From NCBI RefSeq assembly GCF_963576615.1, contig NC_088712.1, positions 27,805,870 to 27,869,869 on the forward strand: a stretch of 64,000 nucleotides of DNA, read 5' to 3'. This document shows positions 37,001-47,400 of this stretch, in pieces. Position numbers and translations under genes: made by a program. Within the stretch, counting starts at the first letter, position 1. Each line of letters begins with the position of its first letter. The notes under the pieces are model-generated. The model worked only from the letters and a program-made list of their open reading frames with translations, was not told the origin of the DNA and ran no database searches. Source of the DNA: Watersipora subatra (taxonomy: Eukaryota; Bryozoa; Gymnolaemata; Cheilostomatida; Watersiporidae).

Positions 37001-39345
37001 TCTTGCATCCAAAAAAGTTATTTGGCTAGAGGTATTACTCAACTTGAATTGAGTGCAAAATATAGGCAACGTTCACTTCCACAGTAAAAGGGTTAAATTT
37101 AGCTTCCCAAAAATCTTACGAGATATTTGAAAAATACAATGCCACCCGTTATTAGAATGTCACCTTTAATAAAATGCCACTACTGGGGAAAGGTTGAAAA
37201 ATAGAGCGCCATGTTGTTCGACTAGAGGTTTTACGATATTTTCTGTTCTTCTCACTCATAACATTGGGTAAACATATATGCTCATGGTTGTAGCTGAGGT
37301 GTGTGGCAAAATGACTTGCCCTAAGAAGAAGATATGTGTGCTAAACCAGCAAGGCCTTCCAGTGTGCAAGTGTCCAACAGAGGAAGCATGCAAAAAACTT
37401 CTCATCCGAGGTGTAGGCAAAAAATCAAAAGTCTGTGGGTCGGATGGTGTGACCTATCCATCAAGGTATTTTCACAGATGGAACTAGGGCTCTCTTTGCC
37501 GCATCTCGCAACACATTATATTTGACCGTAGACTTTCTGTCTCTCCACTTCTCTGATGGAAATGCATTGATAGTACAAGAACCATCTTTTATGAACACTT
37601 GGTTTAAAGCGATGGTTATTTAATAACTGTGGAATTAAGTCTATAATGAACATACATGTATAAGGCTGGTTCACGCTTGATCGCGATAAGAAGGGGTTGT
37701 TCTCACTGATTATTCCTTGGCGATCTAGATTTTTTGACGTGTAGATTGTCTAAACCGTAAAACTTTCTTATTAAAGGTTGACTTGCAACAAAATTCACAT
37801 TACCGTTATTTGATATGAAAAGATTCACCATGTCTTACTCTGTTGTGATGTAGGTGCAAAATATGTGGGAATGTGATTACAAGCTCTTAAAAGCTCAAAA
37901 ACGAACAGAAAATCGCAGCCACATGAGACCGCCGTAGTTTGGATTCTCTTTCCAAGATGGCTCAAATGTGATGTAGTTGTGAGAGATGGTTTCTGTTTAC
38001 ACTTTCATGCAACCTTATTCGTCGAAATATTTCACAAATATACTTCACGCATTCAATAAAACCATGTCTATTGTTCTTACGCGTCTGTTTTATCGTCATT
38101 TTAAAGCTGTCACTTTTAGCACCGATATCTTATAACTTACCGTAAAAATTCGTTTAATTTTTTAGCCATAGCTTGAAGGAGTACATATCATTGTCTGATA
38201 ATCATGACGAGCCTGTTGGTCATTTGTGATAATCGAAAAGTGCTGCAGAAATTATTTGCGAAGTATTGGGTCACATGATCAGATTACGACTTGCCGATTA
38301 GACCAAACCGAAACAAAACTGTAAAGTAGCGAGCATCTATATTTGATACAGGGTCTTCGGTAAAACCCGAAGTGTTTGTCATAAACTAGTGCTACGACAA
38401 GTTTTCTTTTGAGCTTTTTATTGCCCTTTCAATTCACGAAAGAACATCACGCTACAAGACGATAACCAAATTTCATGACTACGTCAGAGAAATAAAGAGA
38501 TTCCAATCTGCGGCGGCTTTTCGTTTTTGAGCTTTTAAAAGCTTGTAATCACATATCCACATATTTGGCACCTACAACACAACAGAGTAAGACATGATGA
38601 ATCTTTTGATACAAAATAACTGTAATGTGAATTTTGTTGCAAGTCAATCTTTAAGTTATATACATTTTCTTGTCACTACAGTGGTTGTAGCCAAACTTTT
38701 AACACCTTTTTTGAATAACCTACAAACTTTGACAGCTTCAACACTTTGTAATTCTCTTCTTGAAAAAAGTAACCTTTTTAGTGTACATTCCTAAGTCTCA
38801 TAAAAGTTGTTTTTAAGGAAAGATTGCGGAATACAAAGGAATGTGGAAAAATTATGATTTGTTGCTGTTGCTATGGCTACAACAGTGAGTACAAGGAATA
38901 AATAATCAGCAACAGCCAATTTTAAATTTCTGTAGTTAGGTGACTCCTGACTTACTGCTAAAGTGAAAGTCATTTTTTCGAAAAACGGCAACGTGGATAT
39001 CTTTTTAATCAATCTCAAATGTTTTTTTGAATTTCTATTTTAAGGTGTCATCTGAAGGTGGCCTCTTGCGCATCAGATGGGAAAATCAGAGTAGCGAAGA
39101 GAGGTGACTGTAGTGCGGAAGTCAGCCATCCGCTCGATGTAAATGGAAAATCCCAAAATGGAAAATCCCGGACCTCTAACAAAAGGAATTCAGCCGAGGA
39201 GGGCAAAGGAAGTGGGAGACAAGGTGGCAGAGGGAATGGCAAGAAGCAGAATCGCAGAGAAAACAAGAAGCACCAGAAGAAATTAAACAAAAGAAGGGAA
39301 AAAAGCTACAACCGAGCTTTTAAGAGCAATGGCGGAAGCCTGTAG
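31040..39345 (+). CDS. Secreted follistatin-like (FOLN + Kazal) protein with a highly basic tail
   Basis: Three exons: 31040-31183, 37299-37465, 39045-39345, joined in phases 0 and 2, about 203 residues. Exon 1 has a hydrophobic signal peptide (MKGHLGAQLFQITLFVLLSQ) and then a Cys-rich start (CPDVCEPEKC). Exon 2 has a FOLN-type hairpin (CPKKKICVLNQQGLPVCKCP) running into VCGSDGVTYPS, the hallmark of a Kazal/follistatin module. Exon 3 completes the Kazal fold (C..K..SCASDGKI...GDC). It ends with about 65 residues rich in Lys, Arg, Asn and Gly (e.g. GKKQNRRENKKHQKKLNKRR) and a TAG stop. Such modules occur in follistatins, SPARC-like and agrin-like extracellular proteins and in protease inhibitors. 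The basic tail suggests heparan-sulfate or matrix binding (inference). The junction 31183/37299 is 6 kb apart, so an extra exon between cannot be excluded. No specific orthologue was recognised. Confidence 0.75.
31184..32372 (+). other. First part of the FOLN/Kazal gene's first intron
   Basis: Starts with the donor GTGAGT at 31184. Mostly AT-rich unique sequence; nothing coding was recognised. Confidence 0.45.
32373..33017. repeat. 16-bp satellite, about 40 copies
   Basis: The unit ATTATATTACGAGTAC is nearly uniform (two units read GGGTAC). The period is not a multiple of 3 and the unit has no stop in any forward frame. Long forward frames with a 16-residue repeat therefore arise automatically. 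It lies in the first intron of the FOLN/Kazal gene. Confidence 0.96.
33174..33285. repeat. Cluster of short palindromes
   Basis: AAAGGTC/GACCTTT and TATAAGCTT words recur several times in alternating orientation (e.g. AAAGGTCAAGGACCTTT twice), allowing several small hairpins. No function is apparent. Confidence 0.6.
33841..34012. repeat. Palindromic tandem repeat of about 19 bp (57-bp super-unit)
   Basis: TGATCACTGATCAATATAT-like units alternate orientation. A 57-bp block starting TTGATCAGTGACC is repeated at about 33857 and 33914, three 19-bp units apart. Each unit is rich in TGATCA, so the array can fold on itself. Confidence 0.8.
34012..34272. repeat. Direct duplication of about 60 bp
   Basis: AATGGATTGCAGGTG..TTAT, then CGTGATTCTCTGTTTATGAT / TGTGATTCTCTGTTTATGAT and GAATCATCTAG, occur at 34013-34088 and again at 34217-34272. 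The first copy has about 15 extra bases in the middle. Confidence 0.8.
34548..34730. repeat. Dispersed repeat, copy 2 (partner at 11757-11915)
   Basis: The same ordered blocks as the copy at 11757 (ACCAATAAAATTTATTAC, ACA.AGAAGT, AATGCTCCCCAACTTTT), with an internal duplication of CTTACACAGAAGT. Confidence 0.5.
34731..35877 (+). other. Intron stretch without recognised feature
   Basis: AT-rich. No exon matching the FOLN/Kazal gene was found here, and no inverted or tandem repeat of note. Confidence 0.45.
35880..37236 (+). mobile_element. TA-flanked DNA transposon, family A, copy 1
   Basis: The ends CTGTAAAACCTCTATTTGAA and (complemented) TCGTAAAACCTCTAGTCGAA are flanked by TA at 35878-35879 and 37237-37238. 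Near the left end the CTCTATTTGAACGCCAC motif repeats. The element matches the one at 42696-43816 in opposite orientation (shared AAGTGATCAGTA.AAAAGTGTCCACAAAAT, AATATCAAG). No transposase frame was found. Its right end is 62 bp before the exon at 37299. Confidence 0.85.
37775..38650. mobile_element. Foldback MITE with long inverted repeats and TTAA target duplication
   Basis: Inverted repeats of roughly 150 bp begin AGGTTGACTTGCAACAAAAT at the left, with the complement of the right end reading AGATTGACTTGCAACAAAAT. They are flanked by TTAA at 37771-37774 and 38651-38654. TTAA targeting is the hallmark of piggyBac-type elements. The interior has no transposase. It lies in the second intron of the FOLN/Kazal gene. 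Confidence 0.85.
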
Positions 39346-39575
39346 AGCCTCTGAATGAATAGATTTCACTTTAAAGTTATCAGCGCATGCTTAAGTTTTA
39401 ATGACAGTTATATTCCTTACATTTACAGTATTTAAACAAACTTATATTCTCAGAATATGTATTTCAATCTTTCAATCTAAACTTTGGTTTTTTAAAGAAA
39501 AAATAGGACTGTGTTAATGGTTCACTGTTGGCGATAGATAAGTCATCTCAAAGCATAGCTTTTTTAATTAATATT

Positions 39576-39588
39576 AATAAATAATAAA
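39576..39588 (+). terminator. Candidate poly(A) signal of the FOLN/Kazal gene
   Basis: Two overlapping-type AATAAA hexamers (39576-39581, 39583-39588) lie about 230 bp after the stop. A third lies near 39787. Confidence 0.5.
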
Positions 39589-40107
39589 AACATTTGTCAA
39601 ATTTGAACATCAGGAATGAATATACATACATAGTATACTATGATGATGATGAATGCACAAGGTCTATAAGTTGTTTTTTGTTTTGTAAAATAGAAAATAG
39701 TTCTTTGCAGCATGTTTTTATTAGTATTCATAGTGTGTTATAACTCTGTAACTGTGCTTTTAGCTCTGCTAACGAATTTCTATGATAAATAAAAATGTCA
39801 TTATTGAACGAACTGTTTGTTTATCAGAGTATTAAAGCTTGTAACAAATATTAAGACACTTTCAATTATTCCAGAGATTTGAGTGAACATTACAGAGTAT
39901 GTTTGAGCAAAATGACAGCTGGCATCTGTCTGAATGAAGCCAAGTGGTTACTATTACGTACACATCAATCATATTGACTAGGTTAGCGATTGACGAGCTT
40001 GTTAGTTGACGCATACGGCATTAGTTTTTTGGCCTGTTGCAGCGGCAGTGCATATTTAACTAGGAGTTGTGTGATCTCAATATAGAACTTGGTAAAAATA
40101 GTCGATT

Positions 40108-40344
40108 ATGGCACAGCTACAATCCAAGCCTACGTTTCAGTGTAATGTATTTTTACGAGAGCCTCTCGTAAATTGTCTGAGAGCGTGCACTATTTTAAAG
40201 GCGACTGATGAAAGGAGCGCAATTTCTCACACGCTAGCTGTAGTTCAGTCAACCATCAAAATGCTTCTGTTGGAACCTGACCAGGAAATGAGTGATGATG
40301 AGATGCGAACATTTTTAAAAAATATACAGCAAGGGTTTGTTTAA
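40108..40344 (+). CDS. Possible 78-residue protein, unrecognised
   Basis: An ATG-to-TAA frame with no hydrophobic segment, a mixed, protein-like composition and an acidic C-terminal part (LLLEPDQEMSDDEMRTFLKN). GC content is higher than in its flanks. I recognise no family and see no clear promoter or poly(A) context. It could be a small gene, a retrocopy, or chance. Confidence 0.3.
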   Translation: MAQLQSKPTFQCNVFLREPLVNCLRACTILKATDERSAISHTLAVVQSTIKMLLLEPDQEMSDDEMRTFLKNIQQGFV

Positions 40345-42361
40345 ATCTTATTGATTGTTCTGATGTTTTATTATTTGTTTATTCCACCGAAGTGTGAAGT
40401 GGCAAACTTATGAACATTTATAATTGCTGTTTCGTCTAGCCTATCACTTGCAGATTATATTTCATATTATATTTTTATGAGATTTGTTTGTTTTTATTTT
40501 AAACTAAAAGTGTAGCTCAAAGGGAAGCAGTGTTGCTAATACAGGGACGGTAGCCTATAAAATGAGATCAGCTGCAAAACAGCCAAGTGAAAGAGTTTCA
40601 ATCGAGAAGATCTGCCATCTCTTAGCTATCAACTTGAAAACCTTTAGAGTGACGTTCAAGCGTGAGAAAAAAAGTTTTAAACATTGCAATGTTCTTTGCG
40701 AAATATGACTACAATATTGTTAAACAGCATTGCAGTGTGAAGCTGGCCAGAGCCATCTCCAGCCGACCACCGCATACCTACTGTCTCGAAAGTTCTTTTA
40801 ATTTAGTTATATTATTAAAGCCTACTCTATTATTGAATGATCATTTTTGCTTTGTGGTGTTTCAGTGAATTCCAATAGCTTATACAGCTACGATTGAACT
40901 ATGCTCAGATTGTGAAACAGTTTGCCTGTCTTACATTCTACATAAACGTACTATGCTACGTAATTATTTGTTCAATTATGCCATCTAATAAATTTACAGC
41001 TAAATTGAGAAGATGATGAGTTTTCAAAGTTATGGTAACAAGCTAATGCGTTATGTGCAGAATCAGAAATTTTGTATATGGCCATAAAAAAAACTTAGTT
41101 TTTCTTATTTATATAGTGCACCGATTCAAAGTTCAAACTAAAATGTATAAATTTATTGTTTAGGTTGTTGGTTTTGTAGTAAAGGTCTGAGAGGCTGAAC
41201 AGAGTAGTAGTACAAAATAAATAGGTAGAACAATACAAAGAGATTCAAAAGGACAAGGAGACTAACAAATTCAGCCACTTTTCCCATAGAAAAGCAGAAG
41301 GGTTGCCAGAATCTTCCTATTTTGGATGAATAGAAAAAAATAGTGAGAAGGAAAACAATAAGTAGCAAATATGAAAAGAGTAGATTAGAGAGTGGATGTG
41401 GAAGATGAAGACCAAGCGTGAGTAATCAGCTGTCATGTGCAATGACAGCTGTCATGTACAATGTGTAGAGTGAGCCGTATTCGGGTACCTTTGTTCATTG
41501 TATATATATTTCTTTTCGCTTTTTGGCTTTTGCAGAAAAGAAAAAAGTAGGTGCAACAAAAGGTTGATGTGTGTATTGAACATGGAAGTTTCATTGAAGC
41601 GAAGTGTTTTAATAAAGTGTATTTTTGTATAATAAGACATCTTCGATTTTATTGTCACAGAACATTATATATTTACTAGTAATGAATACATGTTTTATGC
41701 ATTCATCGTGCTGTAAGGTTGAACAGTTTAATACAATAACCAGCAGGTTTACGATGAGACAGCACCTGTCACAGTGACTGTGAATTCTTGTGAGCCTCAT
41801 ATCAGTAGTGTCCACAAGACAGCCTCTCATTCAGCTTTTTAGGTAGTTAAGAGGCACTGCACAACGTTAAGCATAGACATTAAGTGGCAAAAGAAAATAA
41901 TCATGCAAAAACTAAACAATAGCTACTGCTATCATTTAACTTATTTGTAATTAAAATTAAAACAGGTTTATTTCGCAAATTTTTTCTTTACTATCGGTGG
42001 TCTTTTTAAATGATAGCTATCGCTCTTTTTTCTCAGTTCCTAGGCCTTCGCAATTGATGACTGTGAAATAATTTATCTTAATAATCTGAAATAATTTTAT
42101 TTGATTCCTTGAAATGAGTGACTCGCTCTGGAAGGATTTCCATTGTACTTCCATGTATCCGAAGTCAGCTTCATTTGAGATTTGTTTAAGAGGACTCAAT
42201 TTATCTCTAATTAAAGATTAAATTGCCAGAAATGACAAAGTGTAGCATGGATATAAAAGCCTTTCAATTTTGTGTTACAATAGCAGATGGTTTAAGTGTG
42301 TCAACTTAAACGTAACCACAAAATTCTGTATATGCAGGTATGTGATGACTCATGTTTTGGT
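40345..42361. other. Spacer, probably upstream region and first intron of eIF2B-beta
   Basis: The missing first exon of eIF2B-beta must lie upstream of 44412, but nothing here or up to 44411 could be assigned to it. Otherwise AT-rich with short random frames. Confidence 0.4.
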
Positions 42362-42440
42362 CAATATTGGGTTGGACCCCATGACTTTCAGCTTATCAGA
42401 CTGATGCTTTAACCAATTGAGCTAACCAGCCTTCTTTTGA
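42362..42440 (-). repeat. tRNA-derived pseudogene or SINE head
   Basis: On the minus strand, GGCTGGTTAGCTCAATTGGT (A-box-like D arm) is followed by CAGTCTGATAAGCTGA (anticodon-arm-like, GAT) and GGGGTCCAACCC (B-box-like). The acceptor stem does not pair, so it is not a functional tRNA. Confidence 0.6.
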
Positions 42441-42695
42441 AGGCTCAGAATAACTGTACTAAAAAAATAAAACAGACGAATGCACAATGACCAATAATAA
42501 TGTAAAGTATTATTCTGTTAGCTGAAAAAAGAGGTGACTTACTACAAGCTATGCTTAATCACTGCAAAGACTTACGCCTATATAACTAACATTGACTTTT
42601 TCCGTCTTTTCTTATCCATAATTGAAAGTAATTATGCCAAGTTAATTTGACCTGCTATTAGTTTGATTAACGTGACTAGTCCAACAGAACACTTA

Positions 42696-43816
42696 CAGTA
42701 AAACCTCTCTTTGAAGACCATGGCGCTCAATTTTTTAACCCTTTCTTTATGGTGGTAGTCTATTGGAGGTGATGCTCAAATAGAGGCTGGCGTTGTATTT
42801 TTCAAATGGCTCATCAGAATTTTGGAAAAATAAATTTAGTCCTTTCAATGGCGAAACGAATGTCACCTGTAGTTTTCCCTCTTCTGGTGGAGGGATATTA
42901 AAACTTTTGAATGCACTAAATCTATTAACTTTTCTCCAACTTGTTAAAGATCTTTTAATAAATATGCATTGAGAAACCAAGAAATATATCAACCAATTGA
43001 TATCTATTGCTTGCAATTAACCTGCGATGATATTATAGCGTGTGTCCTGCTTTGAAATTCGTTGGAGCGTTCAATTTTTATTTCATTCTAAATTTAAAAA
43101 CATTTCGATTTCACCTCAATATTTACCAATGTTGCATACAAACTCATTGCACTCATTGATATGTTTGCTACAGTTTGCAGCCAAAAACTAGCTTTTTATG
43201 TGCAACAGAAGAAGAGTTACAAGCGTCGATCAATTGTAAGATCAGATTACCGCAATGATGTTATCAAACCTTTTGACCTCAACTCTTCTTCTGCACTGCT
43301 GAACTAGTCGATATTAGCGCCCAAACAATTTTTTGACAGAGCAAAACTTTCACACATTGCATTTAGCACAAATGCAACGCGTAAAAGTTTGTCTCGCTAA
43401 ATGTAGCCTTTGGCCTAAACTAGTCATTCATCTACCATCGTAAATGTAAACTGTTTTTATATACATGTACTTCGAAGTATCGAGACCGCATTAAACAAGG
43501 AACTACTATTAGACTGAGACAGTTATTAACTATTTCTATGGTGTTGCTTTTTAAGTTTTAATGAAAAAAAATAAAAAGCTTTGGAGTTAGACAACGAGAG
43601 AACTGATTGTTATTAATGTGAACAATTCATTATAAATACGATTTTGTGGACACTTTTCTACTGATTACTTGATATTATGGGTTCATAAATATCAAAGATT
43701 GTCAAAGTGGCATTCAAATAGAGAGTGGCACTTTGTTTTTTAACATTTTCCTCATAATGGCGGTCAAATAGAGGTGGCGTTCACATAGAGGTGGCGTTCA
43801 ATTAGAGGTTTTACGG
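42696..43816 (-). mobile_element. TA-flanked DNA transposon, family A, copy 2 (inverted)
   Basis: The ends CAGTAAAACCTC and (complemented) CCGTAAAACCTCTAATTGAA are flanked by TA at 42694-42695 and 43817-43818. Three CTCTAT.TGAACGCCAC motifs lie at its right end. It is the same family as 35880-37236 but on the other strand. No transposase frame. Confidence 0.87.
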
Positions 43817-44411
43817 TAACTATTGCTGCTTATTTACTATTTGTGGTAAAAGCCTACTGTTGTGGTCACATTTGAATACACTCAAATAACCTGATATCAT
43901 AATGGTCAGGGTAGCACCATAAACCCTACCCTTTCTTATGTGAAGCCTGAAACCCAAACAAATATATAGTTATTTATGTATTTGTGTGGGTTTCAGGGCT
44001 TCACAATAAATCTCTCATATCACACTTTTCATAGAAGTTTAACTATTTACTTGATGAGTTAAGTGGATGTAGCCTTAGTTACATTGACTAAGGTCGAACA
44101 CTTCAAGTAGGACTCATATGATCATAGCAAATTCCAAAATAGGTATATAAATTTACTCTTCACTAGTGTACAGAAGAAATAAATTAGCAAGAATAAATTA
44201 AATGTTATGCATAGCATCCAGTCTCAAACTGATCAATTTTAGCTCTCTAGTGTACATGGGCCGTTTGGCAAATCTATACATAGTCTCAGGACACCTGCCG
44301 GCGAACGTCACCTAAAAATGTTTTCTTAGTTTGAGTCAGATGTATGTATATCACTTGGTCATGAAAGCCAAGATTCACAGCTCAGCATTATGGTTGTTTG
44401 TCCAATTATAG

Positions 44412-47400
44412 GGATGATGTTGGGACATACGAAGCAGCCTATCAAACTGTGAAGTTTTTAAGACAGAAGCTGATGGACACTGATTGGGTGGTAGCGAGGT
44501 ATGCGAAATCTTAGAGGCAGGCTTCAGTTTATACAAGTCACTGGGAACATGGACTGTACTAGATATATTATATCTAGTACAGTCTAGATATAATACAGTA
44601 TATCTAGCCTGTACTATAATACAATATATCTAATAAAGTCTAGGACTGTATTAGATATATTGACTCTCAATGCATTCCGTCATCTTATAAAATATATCAG
44701 CTCTCAATACATAACATCATCTTATAAAATATATCAGCTCTCAATACATTACATCATATTATAAGATATATCAGCTCTCAATACATTGCATCATCTTATA
44801 AGATATATTGGCTCTCAATACATTGCATCATCTTATAAGATATATCAGCTCTCAATACATTGCATCATCTTATAAGATATATTGGCTCTCAATACATTGC
44901 ATCATCTTATAAGATATATCAGCTCTCAATGCATTACATCATATTATAAGATATATCAGCTCTCAATACATTGCATCATCTTATAAGATATATCAGCTCT
45001 CAATACATTACATCATATTATAAGATATATCAGCTCTCAATACATTGCATCATCTTATAAGATATATCAGCTCTCAATACATTGCATCATCTTATAAGAT
45101 ATATTGGCTCTCAATACATTGCATCATCTTATAAGATATATCAGCTCTCAATACATTACATCATATTATAAGATATATTGGCTCTCAATACATTGCATCA
45201 TCTTATAAGATATATCAGCTCTCAATACATTGCATCATCTTATAAGATATATTGGCTCTCAATACATTGCATCATCTTATAAGATATATCAGCTCTCAAT
45301 ACATTACATCATATTATAAGATATATTGGCTCTCAATACATTGCATCATCTTATAAGATATATTGGCTCTCAATACATTACATCATATTATAAGATATAT
45401 TGGCTCTCAATACATTGCATCATCTTATAAGATATATTGGCTCTCAATACATTGCATCATCTTATAAGATATATCAGCTCTCAATACATTGCATCATCTT
45501 ATAAGATATATCAGCTCTCAATACATTACATCATATTATAAGATATATCAGCTCTCAATACGTTGCATCATCTTATAAGATATATCAGCTCTCAATACAT
45601 TACATCATCTTATAAGATATATCAGCTCTCAATACATTACATCATCTTATAAGATATATTGGCTCTCAATACATTGCATCATCTTATAAGATATATCAGC
45701 TCTCAATACATTACATCATCTTATAAGATATATCAGCTCTCAATACATTGCATCATCTTATAAGATATATCAGCTCTCAATACATTGCATCATCTTATAA
45801 GATATATCAGCTCTCAATACATTACATCATATTATAAGATATATCAGCTCTCAATACATTGCATCATCTTATAAGATATATCAGCTCTCAATACATTGCA
45901 TCATCTTATAAGATATATCAGCTCTCAATACATTACATCATATTATAAGATATATCAGCTCTCAATACATTGCATCATCTTATAAGATATATCAGCTCTC
46001 AATACATTACATCATATTATAAGATATATTGGCTCTCAATGCATTGCATCATCTTATAAGATATATCAGCTCTCAATACATTACATCATCTTATAAGATA
46101 TATCAGCTCTCAATACATTGCATCATCTTATAAGATATATTGGCTCTCAATACATTGCATCATCTTATAAGATATATCAGCTCTCAATACATTGCATCAT
46201 CTTATAAGATATATCAGCTCTCAATACATTGCATCATCTTTTAAGATATATTCACTCTCAATACATTACATCATCTTATAAGATATATCAGCTCTCAATA
46301 CATTACATCATCTTATAAGATTAAACCTTTGATCCCCTCTACATATGAAGTTTTTAAAATAGCTGAACCATTTTCAGAGAAAACAGGTTCTAATTTAAAT
46401 TTTTGCTGTTTGCAAGGTGCTACTTCAAAAATACAGGTATTGTGTTGCTAACAGGTAGATTCCGGCAGGAAAAAAATATTCAAGTTCATGACCTTTGTCC
46501 TAATAATTTAGTCTTCCCCAAAAGGACAATAACATAAAACCTGTGGTTCATTGAAAGGTCACATTTTAATATGCATGATCTGTACATGCAGGGAGGCAAT
46601 CGAACTTATCAAGAAACATGGGGCTCAGCTCAGAGGCGATCAGGATTCCTCTATTGGCAACATGATTAGAAGAGGTATGTACAGCGATAGTCATAAGCCT
46701 AGAGTGTTTAATGTATTACATTGCGCTTGCTGTTAGTTATAATACAGTAGACGCTCCTACAACTTATGCCTCTTTCAATGTAATGTCTATTTAACATAAA
46801 TATTTTTGTACAGTTTTTTCTTTGTAATGCATAAAAAATTCCATGTAACATAAAGATTCAATTCAGTACAAGTTCTCAAATTCAATTTAAATAAAGAGAA
46901 TCTTTTAGTTAGCATTGAAAACATTGTTTTCTCTTTTACTGCACTTTGGATAGAAAATGACATATAGGGTTATCTCTGCTATAAATAATAGAACCCTGGT
47001 AGTCTAGTCTGTATCGCGGGGGATCATCAGGTGTACCGATAAAGCACATATATATAATAAGTAGGTGTACAATTATTCGTAAATACTCAAAAGTGGTCGA
47101 TTGATGTAGATGTTAGAGTATCTACCAATCTGAATGTTACGAGTTGCAGTCTCATTGAAAGCAGTGTTTTATCCCTCTAACCCTGGCTTCGATAAAAATT
47201 AACGGACAGACACTGCTCTTATAAAAAAGATGTATTTTTGTTTTACTTTGTTGTAGACATATATATATGTATTATAATAGACATATATATATATATATAT
47301 ACGTTATATATATAATGCATTAGGAACTGTAGATTTTAAAAACTATTATTACTAGAAATTCCACTGTGATATTGGAAAAAAAGAAAGGGTACCGATGGTT

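Noticed and set aside
42362-42440. Functional tRNA gene
   Set aside because: D-, anticodon- and T-arm-like blocks are present, but the acceptor stem does not pair and the T arm is imperfect.
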